Shown here one piece after another: positions 33,683 through 42,163 of a DNA stretch of 64,000 bases. Position 1 is the first letter of the stretch. Every line of letters begins with the position of its first letter. A model generated the notes under the pieces. That model searched no databases, had not been told where the DNA came from, and saw nothing but the letters and a program-made list of their open reading frames with translations. Position numbers and translations under genes: made by a program. This stretch comes from Exiguobacterium acetylicum (GTDB lineage: Bacteria > Bacillota > Bacilli > Exiguobacteriales > Exiguobacteriaceae): contig NZ_CP081878.1 in assembly GCF_022170825.1 (NCBI RefSeq), positions 336,001-400,000 on the forward strand, read 5' to 3'.

Positions 33683-35071
33683 ATGTTTTTACGATACTTT
33701 TACGATGAGAAATTAGCGCAGGCGTCATACATGGTCGGGTGTCAGATGACAGGAGAAGCGATTGTCATCGATCCTGCCCGGAACATCACACCGTATCTAG
33801 AAGTCGCAGAAAAAGAAGGTCTCCGGATCACCGCTACGGCGGAAACGCACATCCACGCTGACTTCGTTTCCGGTACCCAGGAGTTTACCAAACGCTATGA
33901 TACAACGGCTTATCTATCAGACGAAGGAGACGAAAATTGGAAATATCAATTCGTCTCGGATATTCACCATGTCCTTGTCAAAGACGGTGACCGGTTCAAA
34001 GTCGGAAATGTGACGCTTGAAGTTATGCACACACCAGGGCATACGCCAGAACACATTTCCTTCTTATTATTTGATCGGAATCAACAAGTACCGATGGGTA
34101 TCTTCACAGGCGATTTCGTCTTCGTCGGTGACATCGGTCGTCCCGATTTACTTGAAGAAGCAGCTGGTATCAAAGGGACGACAGCAGTCGGAGCGAAGCA
34201 AATGTTTGCCTCGTTAAAACGTTTCAAAGCGTTACCTGATTTTGTCCAAGTCTGGCCAGGACATGGTGCTGGTAGCGCTTGTGGGAAAGCGCTCGGTGCC
34301 GTACCGACATCAACGGTCGGCTACGAAAAAGCGACGAACTGGGCATTGCAGATGGAAGACGAAGACGCATTCATCCGAGAACTGACAACGGATCAACCAG
34401 AACCGCCGAATTATTTCGCAATGATGAAACGCGTCAATAAAGAGGGGATCGCATTGACGACGGAAGCAGCTACTATCATCCAGGGAACCGCTTCGAGCTT
34501 ACCGTCATCGATTCAAATCGTCGATACACGGGACGGTCAGTCATTCCGGGATGGACATCTCCCTGGAACCATTAATATTCCGTATGATGGCAAGTTCGTC
34601 ACTTGGGCTGGATGGTTACTTGAGTTTGACCGTGACATCGCGATTCTTTCGACTCCAGAACAGCGGGAAAACATTCAGCGGGATCTTCAATCGATCGGTT
34701 TTGATCGCTTCACGCACTGGGCGGATTACCGGGAATTACTGGAGACGTCGTTGTCCGAACGATATGTAGACTGGACGGCAGAAGAGGCGCTTGCTGCGGC
34801 AGAACGGAAAGAAGTGTATGTTCTGGACGTTCGGAATAAAACCGAATGGGACAGCCAACATTACGATCAGGCACAACGCATTCTCTTAGGAAAATTAGTA
34901 GCTCGTCAGGATGAACTGCTAACGGATCGACCGCTTGCCGTACATTGTGCGTCCGGTGTCCGTTCCCGGATGGCAGTCAGTGTATTACAGTCACTTGGAT
35001 TCAAGGATGTCATCAATATTGACGGCGGATATGCGGCGATGCGCACTGTTTTAAATCAACAACTTTCATAA
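33683..35071 (+). CDS. cstB: CstB-like persulfide dioxygenase-rhodanese multidomain protein
   Basis: A 462-residue protein with the CstB layout. The N-terminal metallo-beta-lactamase-fold persulfide dioxygenase covers about residues 1-245. Its H56-x-H58-x-D60 motif is followed by Phe61 where hydrolases have the second-metal His, as expected for a mononuclear-iron dioxygenase. A pseudo-rhodanese domain (about 260-355) lacks the active Cys. The C-terminal rhodanese (about 365-462) has Cys422 in C-A-S-G-V-R-S. Family knowledge: Staphylococcus aureus CstB oxidises low-molecular-weight persulfides and releases thiosulfate. Here it follows a small rhodanese under a CstR-type operator, about 9 kb from the cstR gene itself. 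It ends at a terminator. Confidence 0.85.
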   Translation: MFLRYFYDEKLAQASYMVGCQMTGEAIVIDPARNITPYLEVAEKEGLRITATAETHIHADFVSGTQEFTKRYDTTAYLSDEGDENWKYQFVSDIHHVLVKDGDRFKVGNVTLEVMHTPGHTPEHISFLLFDRNQQVPMGIFTGDFVFVGDIGRPDLLEEAAGIKGTTAVGAKQMFASLKRFKALPDFVQVWPGHGAGSACGKALGAVPTSTVGYEKATNWALQMEDEDAFIRELTTDQPEPPNYFAMMKRVNKEGIALTTEAATIIQGTASSLPSSIQIVDTRDGQSFRDGHLPGTINIPYDGKFVTWAGWLLEFDRDIAILSTPEQRENIQRDLQSIGFDRFTHWADYRELLETSLSERYVDWTAEEALAAAERKEVYVLDVRNKTEWDSQHYDQAQRILLGKLVARQDELLTDRPLAVHCASGVRSRMAVSVLQSLGFKDVINIDGGYAAMRTVLNQQLS

Positions 35072-35079
35072 AATCCGGT

Positions 35080-35112
35080 ACTGGGTGGCAGCATATGCCA
35101 TCCAGTTTTTTG
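35080..35112 (+). terminator. Terminator after cstB-like gene
   Basis: Perfect 11-bp stem ACTGGGTGGCA/TGCCATCCAGT, five-base loop, then TTTTTTG. Confidence 0.9.
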
Positions 35113-35152
35113 TATGGAACACAAGAAACGCCACATTTTGGTACGGGTAAGG

Positions 35153-35179
35153 GTTTAATAAATCCTTTAGCTGGGGAAA
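35153..35179 (+). promoter_or_regulatory. SigB-type general stress promoter
   Basis: GTTTAA (35153-35158), 15-base spacer, GGGAAA (35174-35179): a full match to the Bacillales SigB consensus, 53 bases before the MscS-like gene start. Confidence 0.75.
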
Positions 35180-35232
35180 TTAAAGAAGTGTCAGAAATAT
35201 ATAATTTTATTTAGGTGAAGGAGTGTGGCAGG

Positions 35233-37029
35233 ATGAATAACATTTGGAACGGAACGTCGTTGAACTTGAACGGCATTCTCGGATCACTCGGCAATTTGCT
35301 TGGAGCGATCATCGTCTTCTTGATTGGATGGCTCATTGCCAAGCTAATTGCAAACGGGATTCAAAAAGCGTTAGAGAAGTCTGGGGTCGTCAACAAGTTG
35401 TCACCTCAAAAAGAAGGGGCGCCACAAAAGAAGAAAAAGTGGACACCTGAAAAAATCATCGGGACTGTCGTCTTCTGGGTTCTAATGGTCTTCGTTCTTA
35501 TCTTGGTCTTCAACATCCTTGATCTGAACATCATTGCTGGACCACTTGCGGATACGATGAGTACATTACTTGCAGCAATTCCGAACATCTTGAAAGCAGC
35601 TCTCATCCTTCTTTTGGCATACGTCATCGCGGTCGTCCTTCGCATGATCATCGTCAAAGCAGGAACGAAGTTGATGTCGAACGACAAAGTACGTTCGAAC
35701 AAAATGCTTCAAGGTCAGACAGACTTATCGTCTTACCCGAAAATCGCTGGAGAAATCGTCTTCTATCTCGTCTTGCTTCTGTTCCTACCGGGTGTCCTCG
35801 ATGCCTTGAACATTGAAAGTGTCTCTCAACCGTTCAGCCAATTGTTATCGTCATTCCTTGGATTCATTCCACGCTTGATTGCTGCGGCAGCCATCTTCTT
35901 CGTCGGCTTCCTCGTAGCGAAAATCGTCCGCGATATCGTGACGAATTTCCTTCATGCTGTTGGAACGGATAAATTTGCAGCACGCTTCAACCTTGGATCA
36001 ACAGATCAAAAAGATGCTAAATCACTTTCGTCGATTCTTGGAACAGTCGTCTTCATCTTGATTCTGATTCCAATCACGATTTCAGCACTTGATCAATTGA
36101 ACATTAAAGGAATCACAGGACCAGCGATCAACATGTTGAACGATGTCCTTGGTATGATTCCGAACATCATCGTCGGTGTCGTTCTGATTCTTGTTGGTCT
36201 TTATGTCGGACGCTTCATTAAGAAATTCGTTACGGATCTCTTATCACGTCTTGGCTTCAACAACTTGACACGTCACTTGAAAATAGGTTCATGGGATGCG
36301 AACCAAGCATCTACATCACCAGCTTCAATCGTTGGTGCACTCGTTGAGATCGTCATCGTCGTTCTCTTCGTTGTCGAAGCTTTCAACTTGATTGGTCTTG
36401 ACTTCATGGTCGACCTCGGTCGTGCCGTCCTTGCGTTCTTACCAAGCGTCCTAACAGCGATCATCATTCTCGCAATCGGGATCATCGTCAGCAACCTCGT
36501 CAAACGTACGATGGACAGCCTGTTCGGTAACTCTGAACTGAAAGTCCTCTCAAGCGTTGCGAAGTATGCGATCCTTGCACTTGCTGTCTTCATGGCACTT
36601 GATCAACTTGGTGTTGCTGATACGATTGTTAACTCAGCCTTCATCTTGATCCTTGGGGCACTCGCTCTTGCTTTCGGTCTTGCGTTTGGTCTCGGTGGAC
36701 GTGATAATGCATCGCGTTACCTCGATCGTCTTCAAAAGAAAGCAGAGAATACGGAAGTCGACACATCGAACCTTCCGAGTAAGTCAGCATCTACTTCTTC
36801 ATCACCGAGCTTGAAAGATGCAGCAAAAGGTGCAGCTTCACAAGCAGCAGATGATGTGACACCAGATCGTGCACCACGTTCAGCGCGCTCTTCTTCAACA
36901 GATGAGACGACGCATGGTACACCAAAAGGCGCATTGCCAGAAAACGATTTAGCACAACAAGATGATTACCCGATCGACCCAGATGAGCATAAAGGTCCTA
37001 ATCTTGATCATCCAAACGATCGTCCGTAA
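35233..37029 (+). CDS. MscS-like protein with conserved transmembrane-helix repeats
   Basis: A 598-residue membrane protein built of repeated units, each with paired hydrophobic helices and a G-x-x-I/V-A-K/G-R-I/F-I/V-K-K-F/I-V-T-like amphipathic end (conserved TM helix family, PF05552, related to small-conductance mechanosensitive channels). About ten to twelve hydrophobic segments lie between residues 15 and 510. The C-terminal 90 residues are hydrophilic, rich in Ser, Ala, Asp and Pro, and probably disordered. ATG 35233 is chosen because AAGGAG lies nine bases upstream. A SigB-type promoter precedes it, so it is probably induced by general stress, which fits an osmotic-safety or envelope role. 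Channel activity is inferred, not shown. Confidence 0.78.
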   Translation: MNNIWNGTSLNLNGILGSLGNLLGAIIVFLIGWLIAKLIANGIQKALEKSGVVNKLSPQKEGAPQKKKKWTPEKIIGTVVFWVLMVFVLILVFNILDLNIIAGPLADTMSTLLAAIPNILKAALILLLAYVIAVVLRMIIVKAGTKLMSNDKVRSNKMLQGQTDLSSYPKIAGEIVFYLVLLLFLPGVLDALNIESVSQPFSQLLSSFLGFIPRLIAAAAIFFVGFLVAKIVRDIVTNFLHAVGTDKFAARFNLGSTDQKDAKSLSSILGTVVFILILIPITISALDQLNIKGITGPAINMLNDVLGMIPNIIVGVVLILVGLYVGRFIKKFVTDLLSRLGFNNLTRHLKIGSWDANQASTSPASIVGALVEIVIVVLFVVEAFNLIGLDFMVDLGRAVLAFLPSVLTAIIILAIGIIVSNLVKRTMDSLFGNSELKVLSSVAKYAILALAVFMALDQLGVADTIVNSAFILILGALALAFGLAFGLGGRDNASRYLDRLQKKAENTEVDTSNLPSKSASTSSSPSLKDAAKGAASQAADDVTPDRAPRSARSSSTDETTHGTPKGALPENDLAQQDDYPIDPDEHKGPNLDHPNDRP

Positions 37030-37037
37030 TAACAAGT

Positions 37038-37075
37038 ACACTCTTTCCTCTCTTTTAGGGGAAAGAGTGTTTTTT
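37038..37075 (+). terminator. Terminator after MscS-like gene
   Basis: Perfect 11-bp stem ACACTCTTTCC/GGAAAGAGTGT with T6 tail. Confidence 0.88.
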
Positions 37076-37247
37076 GCGTTGGCGCATCAAAGCGTTGTCG
37101 TCTTGTCACAAAAGTGGTTTGACCACTTTGTGAAAAAATACAGAAAAAAAGACTTATCGAATCTGACATCGTTTGTTATGATTAGAAAGTCAATTACCTC
37201 AATGATTTGAATATTCAGAAAAAAGAGAAAAGTTCGGAGGATGAAAC

Positions 37248-38636
37248 ATGAGTTTGCTTCGCAAAAAAGATGTCAGTGTGATGATGGACATGAAACAACA
37301 TTCGAAACTGGCACGTCACTTATCAGGGTTTGACCTTATTTTACTTGGAATTGGTGCCATCATCGGGACCGGAATTTTCGTTCTGACAGGAACGGGCGCT
37401 CTTTATGCAGGACCTGCTTTACCGATCTCATTCATTATTTCCGCTATCGTCTGTGCGCTCGCAGCCCTTTGTTATGCTGAATTCTCATCGATGATTCCCG
37501 TTTCAGGTAGTGTATATACGTATACATACGCGACGATTGGGGAAGTTGTTGCTTGGATCATCGGATGGTGTCTTATTTTGGAATACGGTCTCGCTTCGAG
37601 TGCCGTTGCAACTGGCTGGTCAGGTTACTTCCAGTCGCTCTTGGCTGGTTTTGGTTTAGAACTACCGACGGCCTTAACAGCTGCTCCGGGAGCAGTACCA
37701 GGAAGCGAGACGTTCTTTAACTTACCAGCGTTCTTGATTCTAATGGTCATCACACTCTTGCTCTCACTCGGTATTAAAGAAACAAAACGTGTCAACAATA
37801 TCATGGTACTCGTCAAAGTCGCGGTCGTCGTGCTCTTTATCGTCGTCGGGATCTGGTACATCGAACCAGGTAACTACAAACCGTTCGCACCATTCGGTAT
37901 GAGTGGTGTCTTACAAGCTTCAGCGATTGCTTTCTTCGCTTACCTTGGATTTGATGCCGTCACATCGGCAGCAGAAGAAGTTAAAAATCCAGGGCGTAAC
38001 TTACCAATCGGGATCTTAGGATCACTGGCAATCGTTACTGTTCTGTATGTCGTCGTTTCTGCTATCATGGTCGGGATCGTTCCATTTAAGCAGTTCGAAG
38101 GTGTCGATAGCCCGGTATCCCTCGCGTTAAAAGTTGCAGGTCAAGACTGGGTCGCAGGATTCGTCGATTTAGGTGCTATCGTTGGTATGACGACGGTCAT
38201 CCTCGTCATGACATTTGGTCTCGTCCGTCTCTTGTTCGCGATGAGTCGTGATGGGTTATTACCGAAAGTCTTCTCGGACGTCAATGAAAAGTCGCACACT
38301 CCGGTTAAAGCGACATGGATTCTCGGAACGGCAGCTGGTTTGATTGCGGGATTCGTTCCACTCGGTACACTCGCTGAATTGATCAACATCGGAACACTTG
38401 CAGCGTTCTCACTGATTTCGATTGCTGTCATCATTTTACGCCGGACGCGTCCCGATTTGAAGCGGGCCTTTAAAGTACCTTTCGTTCCCGTGTTACCAAT
38501 TTTATCAGTCCTCGCTTGTATCATGCTGATGGTTAACTTACAGCCGTTCACATGGATCGCCTTCTTCATCTGGACAGCAATTGGATTACTGTTGTACTTC
38601 GGATATGGACGCAAGCGTTCGAAACTCCATCAATGA
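37248..38636 (+). CDS. APC-family amino acid permease (YfnA-like)
   Basis: A 462-residue permease with 12 predicted helices of the amino acid-polyamine-organocation superfamily, cationic amino acid transporter-like. It has an N-terminal cytoplasmic segment (residues 1-25), then the signature GIGAIIGTGIFVLTG in helix 1, the consensus amphipathic block SAAEEVKNPGRNLPIG (about residues 240-255), and YAEFSSMIPVSGSVYTYTYATIGE. The family member YfnA of Bacillus takes up amino acids; the precise substrate cannot be told. GGAGG precedes ATG 37248. Single gene with its own terminator. Confidence 0.88.
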   Translation: MSLLRKKDVSVMMDMKQHSKLARHLSGFDLILLGIGAIIGTGIFVLTGTGALYAGPALPISFIISAIVCALAALCYAEFSSMIPVSGSVYTYTYATIGEVVAWIIGWCLILEYGLASSAVATGWSGYFQSLLAGFGLELPTALTAAPGAVPGSETFFNLPAFLILMVITLLLSLGIKETKRVNNIMVLVKVAVVVLFIVVGIWYIEPGNYKPFAPFGMSGVLQASAIAFFAYLGFDAVTSAAEEVKNPGRNLPIGILGSLAIVTVLYVVVSAIMVGIVPFKQFEGVDSPVSLALKVAGQDWVAGFVDLGAIVGMTTVILVMTFGLVRLLFAMSRDGLLPKVFSDVNEKSHTPVKATWILGTAAGLIAGFVPLGTLAELINIGTLAAFSLISIAVIILRRTRPDLKRAFKVPFVPVLPILSVLACIMLMVNLQPFTWIAFFIWTAIGLLLYFGYGRKRSKLHQ

Positions 38637-38643
38637 ATCGACT

Positions 38644-38671
38644 AACACCCTTGGGGACAGGGGTGTTTTTG
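38644..38671 (+). terminator. Terminator after amino acid permease
   Basis: AACACCC/GGGTGTT stem followed by TTTTTG. Confidence 0.75.
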
Positions 38672-38730
38672 TATGCAGGAAATCAAGAGTAAGAAAGCGA
38701 AACAGCTCAGTGGAAAAGGAGGTTTTTTCA

Positions 38731-39510
38731 ATGATTCACATTCAACGCGCACCTGACGTAAAAACGGCGTACCAAGCGATGCAGGATGGATTTCAAGATT
38801 ATTTGATTCCGCTACACTTATCGGAAGCAGAATTCCAAGAGCGGATCATCGAACGAGATGGGAATCAGTTAGAGCATTCATTCGTTGCTTATCATGGAGA
38901 AAAGCCGGTCGGTCTCTGGCTGAACGGTTGGAAGGACATCGATGGTCGACACGTCATGCGATGTGGAGGACTTGGGGTTTCTCCGCAGTATCGTCGACTT
39001 GGGATTGCGAAAGCCTTATACCAAGCGCAACTGAGTCATGCAAAAGAAATCGGTATGGATGAGTTGATGCTTGAAGTCATTCAAGGAAATGATCCAGCGA
39101 TACGGTTGTATGAATCGCTTCACTACACGATTGTTGGAGAAATCGGTTATTTTCACCTAACGGATGAACGACAAGAAGCGGTTCTACCTACGATTAAAGA
39201 AACAGAGTTCTTAAAGCGATACGATGTCCAAGGTGAATACATTTGGCAACAGGATCCACATGTCATGCAGCAAGTACAAACGGATTATTATCAATTAGAA
39301 GATAGTGTAGTGGCAGTAGCCGGATCATCACTCTTATCAGTCGTCGGTCCAGCAGACCAAAAAGCAAGGCACGCGACAGAAGTCGTCCGTCGTTTACCAG
39401 GGACGACCTATCATTATCAATCGACAGATGTAGAGGTGTGGGAAGCATTACGTTCTGAAGGATGGACTCAGCGGGATTTGAAACAATACATCATGCGTCA
39501 GTCTCTATAA
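38731..39510 (+). CDS. GNAT-family N-acetyltransferase
   Basis: A 259-residue protein. Residues 1-145 form a GNAT acetyltransferase domain with the acetyl-CoA-binding motif A (GGLGVSPQYRRLGIAKALYQAQL, containing R-R-x-G-I-A) and motif B (NDPAIRLYESLHYTIVG). The remaining 110 residues look like a second, degenerate domain of GNAT type. The acceptor substrate cannot be deduced. ATG 38731 follows AAGGAGG; the frame extends further upstream but overlaps the permease 3' end and has no ribosome site there. Single gene ending at a terminator shared with the convergent Nudix gene. Confidence 0.82.
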   Translation: MIHIQRAPDVKTAYQAMQDGFQDYLIPLHLSEAEFQERIIERDGNQLEHSFVAYHGEKPVGLWLNGWKDIDGRHVMRCGGLGVSPQYRRLGIAKALYQAQLSHAKEIGMDELMLEVIQGNDPAIRLYESLHYTIVGEIGYFHLTDERQEAVLPTIKETEFLKRYDVQGEYIWQQDPHVMQQVQTDYYQLEDSVVAVAGSSLLSVVGPADQKARHATEVVRRLPGTTYHYQSTDVEVWEALRSEGWTQRDLKQYIMRQSL

Positions 39511-39512
39511 AT

Positions 39513-39545
39513 AAAAGCGCTGCTATCGATTTAGCGGCGCTTTTT
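39513..39545. terminator. Terminator overlapping the end of the Nudix gene
   Basis: AAAAGCGCTGCT/AGCGGCGCTTTT with one wobble pair and T5. The right arm also encodes the last codons of the minus-strand Nudix protein. Confidence 0.82.
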
Positions 39546-39977
39546 GTAGTCTTCAATCATTCGAGCATGAGAACCTACTAAGTGATTCGGTAAGGCATCA
39601 AGAGGTACGAACTGGAGCTTTATACTTTCATCACTTTGTTTTAATGTTCCAATTGGATGTTCACCAATATAGGCGAGGGTGACGCTTTGAAAGACGTCTC
39701 CGTTCGCTAAGGTCGTCACGTATTGTGGACCGGAGTAGACATCGAGTAACGTCAATTGCTCAACCTCTAAGCTAGTCTCTTCTTTAAGCTCTCGACGCGC
39801 TGTCTCTTCCGGTGATTCCGCCCATTCCATCAACCCTCCTGGTAAACCAAAGCGGGCTTGTGCTTCGTTCCGTTGCTCCAGTAGAATATGCTCGTTCTGC
39901 ACGACGAGGACAACGGAACCGACGAGAATGACCGGATCGTGACCGATTTTTTGACGTAACTGTTCGACATAATTCAT
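39531..39977 (-). CDS. Nudix hydrolase, co-transcribed with nitric oxide synthase
   Basis: A 148-residue Nudix hydrolase with a complete Nudix box: GLPGGLMEWAESPEETARRELKEET, with the metal-binding R-E-x-x-E-E helix (about residues 45-70). It cleaves a nucleoside diphosphate linked to another moiety; specificity is not evident. Its ATG overlaps the stop of the nitric oxide synthase gene upstream on the same strand by four bases, so the two are translationally coupled. Possible roles include sanitising oxidised or nitrated nucleotides or handling a NAD/flavin-type dinucleotide, but that is speculation from context. Confidence 0.87.
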   Translation of the reverse strand: MNYVEQLRQKIGHDPVILVGSVVLVVQNEHILLEQRNEAQARFGLPGGLMEWAESPEETARRELKEETSLEVEQLTLLDVYSGPQYVTTLANGDVFQSVTLAYIGEHPIGTLKQSDESIKLQFVPLDALPNHLVGSHARMIEDYKKRR

Positions 39978-41068
39978 TTCAGGGCTCCTTGGTGGAACGG
40001 ACAGCCGGTCACAGGAGCTGTCTGTGTAGATTTTGGAAAGAAGTTCGGTCGTTTAACTTCTGGGTCGTAATCTTTATGGAATATATGCGTCGTTGCCCCA
40101 CTCATCGGAGGCACGAGCCAGGACCATTCCCCGGTGACATCACGACCGCATGCCGCTTCGTTTTTTTCAAAACGAGCGAACTGTTTCGCAGCTGTATGGT
40201 GATCGACGATCGTGACACCGGCACGTTCAAACGATTCGAGTACGGCAACGTTTAGTTCGACGAGCGCTCGGTCTTTCCAAAGCGAACGTTCACGTGACGT
40301 GTTCAGCCCGAGTTGATTCGCGACGAGCGGCAGCAGGTCGTAACGATCCGTATCAGCGAGATTACGGGCACCAATCTCCGTTCCCATGTACCATCCGTTG
40401 AACGGGGCGCACGGATAGACGATGCCACCGATTTCAAGCTGCATGTCGGCAATCATTGGTACGGCATACCAGCGGACTTCGCGACCACCGAACAAATCAT
40501 AGTCAGGATGCGTGATGCTGACCTCGAGGATGAGCTCGCCAGGAATCGGATGCAGACTGACTTGTCCATCGAGTTCAATCAACAGGGGCAGAATATCAAA
40601 CGGTGTATGCGCTCCGGTCCAACCAAGTGCTTCGCATTGGCGCGTTAGTTGAATGGAAGCCGGGTCACCAATAATACCATTGTCCGTTTCGTAACCGGCG
40701 TAACGAACGAGTTGATGATTGTGGAGTCGAACCCGTGTCGGGTGGAAAACCGTGATCGTCGAGCGAATTCGTCCTTCGTTCGTCGCGAACCGGATGTGCT
40801 CAAATAACGCGTCGCGGACCGCTTCGACGGTCAACGCATCCCGCGCGTCAAAGACATGGAGTTGTTCCCAAAAGAGACGTCCAACACAGCGGTTACTGTT
40901 GCGCCAAGCGAGCTTGGCACCGAACGCCAGCTCAGAAGCCGTCTGCTCATATGTTCCCGTCGTTTGAATCGAACGGATGACTTCTTGCTGACGTCCGGTC
41001 ATTTCGGGGTATTGCTCTATATAAGAAGTAAAGAAGCGTTCTGCTTCCGATTGAATGAGTGGGTACAC
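39974..41068 (-). CDS. nos: Bacterial nitric oxide synthase (oxygenase domain only)
   Basis: A 364-residue bacterial NOS, the usual size for the oxygenase-only enzymes of Bacillales. The haem-thiolate ligand Cys61 lies in WRNSNRCVGR. The arginine/haem pocket sequence FNGWYMGTEIGARNL and the C-terminal WSWLVPPMSGATTHIFHKDY are conserved. It makes nitric oxide from arginine using electrons from cellular flavodoxin-type reductases. NO from bNOS is known to aid resistance to oxidants and antibiotics. The GTG start at 41068 is chosen because AGAAAGGA lies nine bases upstream; the longer TTG reading adds 26 residues not typical of the family. Couples to a Nudix gene by ATGA overlap. Confidence 0.93.
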   Translation of the reverse strand: MYPLIQSEAERFFTSYIEQYPEMTGRQQEVIRSIQTTGTYEQTASELAFGAKLAWRNSNRCVGRLFWEQLHVFDARDALTVEAVRDALFEHIRFATNEGRIRSTITVFHPTRVRLHNHQLVRYAGYETDNGIIGDPASIQLTRQCEALGWTGAHTPFDILPLLIELDGQVSLHPIPGELILEVSITHPDYDLFGGREVRWYAVPMIADMQLEIGGIVYPCAPFNGWYMGTEIGARNLADTDRYDLLPLVANQLGLNTSRERSLWKDRALVELNVAVLESFERAGVTIVDHHTAAKQFARFEKNEAACGRDVTGEWSWLVPPMSGATTHIFHKDYDPEVKRPNFFPKSTQTAPVTGCPFHQGALK

Positions 41069-41255
41069 GAATCGAAATCCTTTCTGAAAAACAAGCACGA
41101 TACAATCTCTGTTCCTAGTGTACCCTGCGTGGAACCGAAGCGCCAAACTTGAATGATGTATAAGGTTGTTATAAGTTCAAAAGACTTCCAAAAGTTTAGA
41201 GGAGGTATGAAATGGGGGATAGTGTAGAGAATTAGTTGAAAGTGAGGAAATATGT

Positions 41256-42113
41256 ATGTCTTTAATCAAACCTGTATTTGCCCGTTTTTTTGGCGAAGCC
41301 TTTTTTGATAAATCGGCTCAGCTCGCCTACTATCTGATGTTGTCCTTATTCCCGTTCTTACTATTTGTAGTTGGTATTGTCTCGTTCTTACCGTTTACGT
41401 CGGATAACGTACTTGATTTAATTCGACCGTTTGCTCCGGCAGAAACGTACGACTTGATTCAGCGGAACGTCGTTGGGATTTTTGATCAGGGTGGCTTTAA
41501 ACTTGCTTCGATCAGTTTCCTCGCAGCCTTTTGGCTCGCTTCGATGTCGGTCCAGTCACTTGTCCGCTCGCTGAATGATGCACTAGAAGTGACACGAAAA
41601 GCGCCATTCTGGCGCGGACTCTTACAAGACTTCGCCTTTACGATCGGGATGATGATCATCCTTCCGATTTCGTTGATTGTTCCGATTTCAGAGAAGTTAA
41701 CACGACGGTTCATCAACCATTTTGCGATCGTCGCTGATTTCGTGACGAACTATTCGTGGATTTGGTTCTTATTCCGCTGGGGACTCGGGACATTGTTCTT
41801 ACTTGTCTTTTTCATCTTATTGTATCGGATCTTACCGAGTGTCCGTCTGACGGTTCGTCAGGTGCTCCCCGGGGCAATCTTTGCGACGATTGCCTGGCAA
41901 GTCGTTTCGGAATTTTTCTCTTATTACGCTGAGTTTGGGAGTTACGATCGTCTTTACGGTCAGCTTGCCGGAATCATCGTCTTGATGACGTGGTTCTATT
42001 TATCAGCCGTCGTCCTGATGTTAGGAGGACTGATGAATGCGGAACGCATGCGTCAGAAAAAAGAAGCAAAAATCATGAAGCCGCAAAAAATCAAAGAAGA
42101 GAGCGTGCGTTAA
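41256..42113 (+). CDS. YihY/BrkB-family membrane protein
   Basis: A 285-residue inner-membrane protein of the YihY/virulence factor BrkB family (earlier misnamed ribonuclease BN). About six helices are seen, with the characteristic FFGEAFFDKSAQLAYYLMLSLFPFLLF opening and the LPSVRLTVRQVLPGAIFATIAWQVVSEFFSYY block around residues 185-220. The C-terminal 20 residues are charged and cytoplasmic. Function in the cell is not established for the family. GAGGAAA precedes ATG 41256. A tiny leader reading frame with a strong ribosome site lies about 45 bases upstream. Confidence 0.88.
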   Translation: MSLIKPVFARFFGEAFFDKSAQLAYYLMLSLFPFLLFVVGIVSFLPFTSDNVLDLIRPFAPAETYDLIQRNVVGIFDQGGFKLASISFLAAFWLASMSVQSLVRSLNDALEVTRKAPFWRGLLQDFAFTIGMMIILPISLIVPISEKLTRRFINHFAIVADFVTNYSWIWFLFRWGLGTLFLLVFFILLYRILPSVRLTVRQVLPGAIFATIAWQVVSEFFSYYAEFGSYDRLYGQLAGIIVLMTWFYLSAVVLMLGGLMNAERMRQKKEAKIMKPQKIKEESVR

Positions 42114-42128
42114 CGATTGAGCACGAAC

Positions 42129-42160
42129 AAAAGCAGCTGACGATGTGTCAGCTGCTTTTT
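42129..42160. terminator. Bidirectional terminator
   Basis: Perfect 13-bp stem AAAAGCAGCTGAC/GTCAGCTGCTTTT with five-base loop, between convergent YihY and TauE genes. Confidence 0.92.
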
Positions 42161-42163
42161 CGT

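Noticed and set aside
33683-33900. Phe61 in the cstB-like metal motif as a disabling mutation
   Set aside because: Persulfide dioxygenases use a mononuclear iron site that does not need that His; the pattern is expected for the family.
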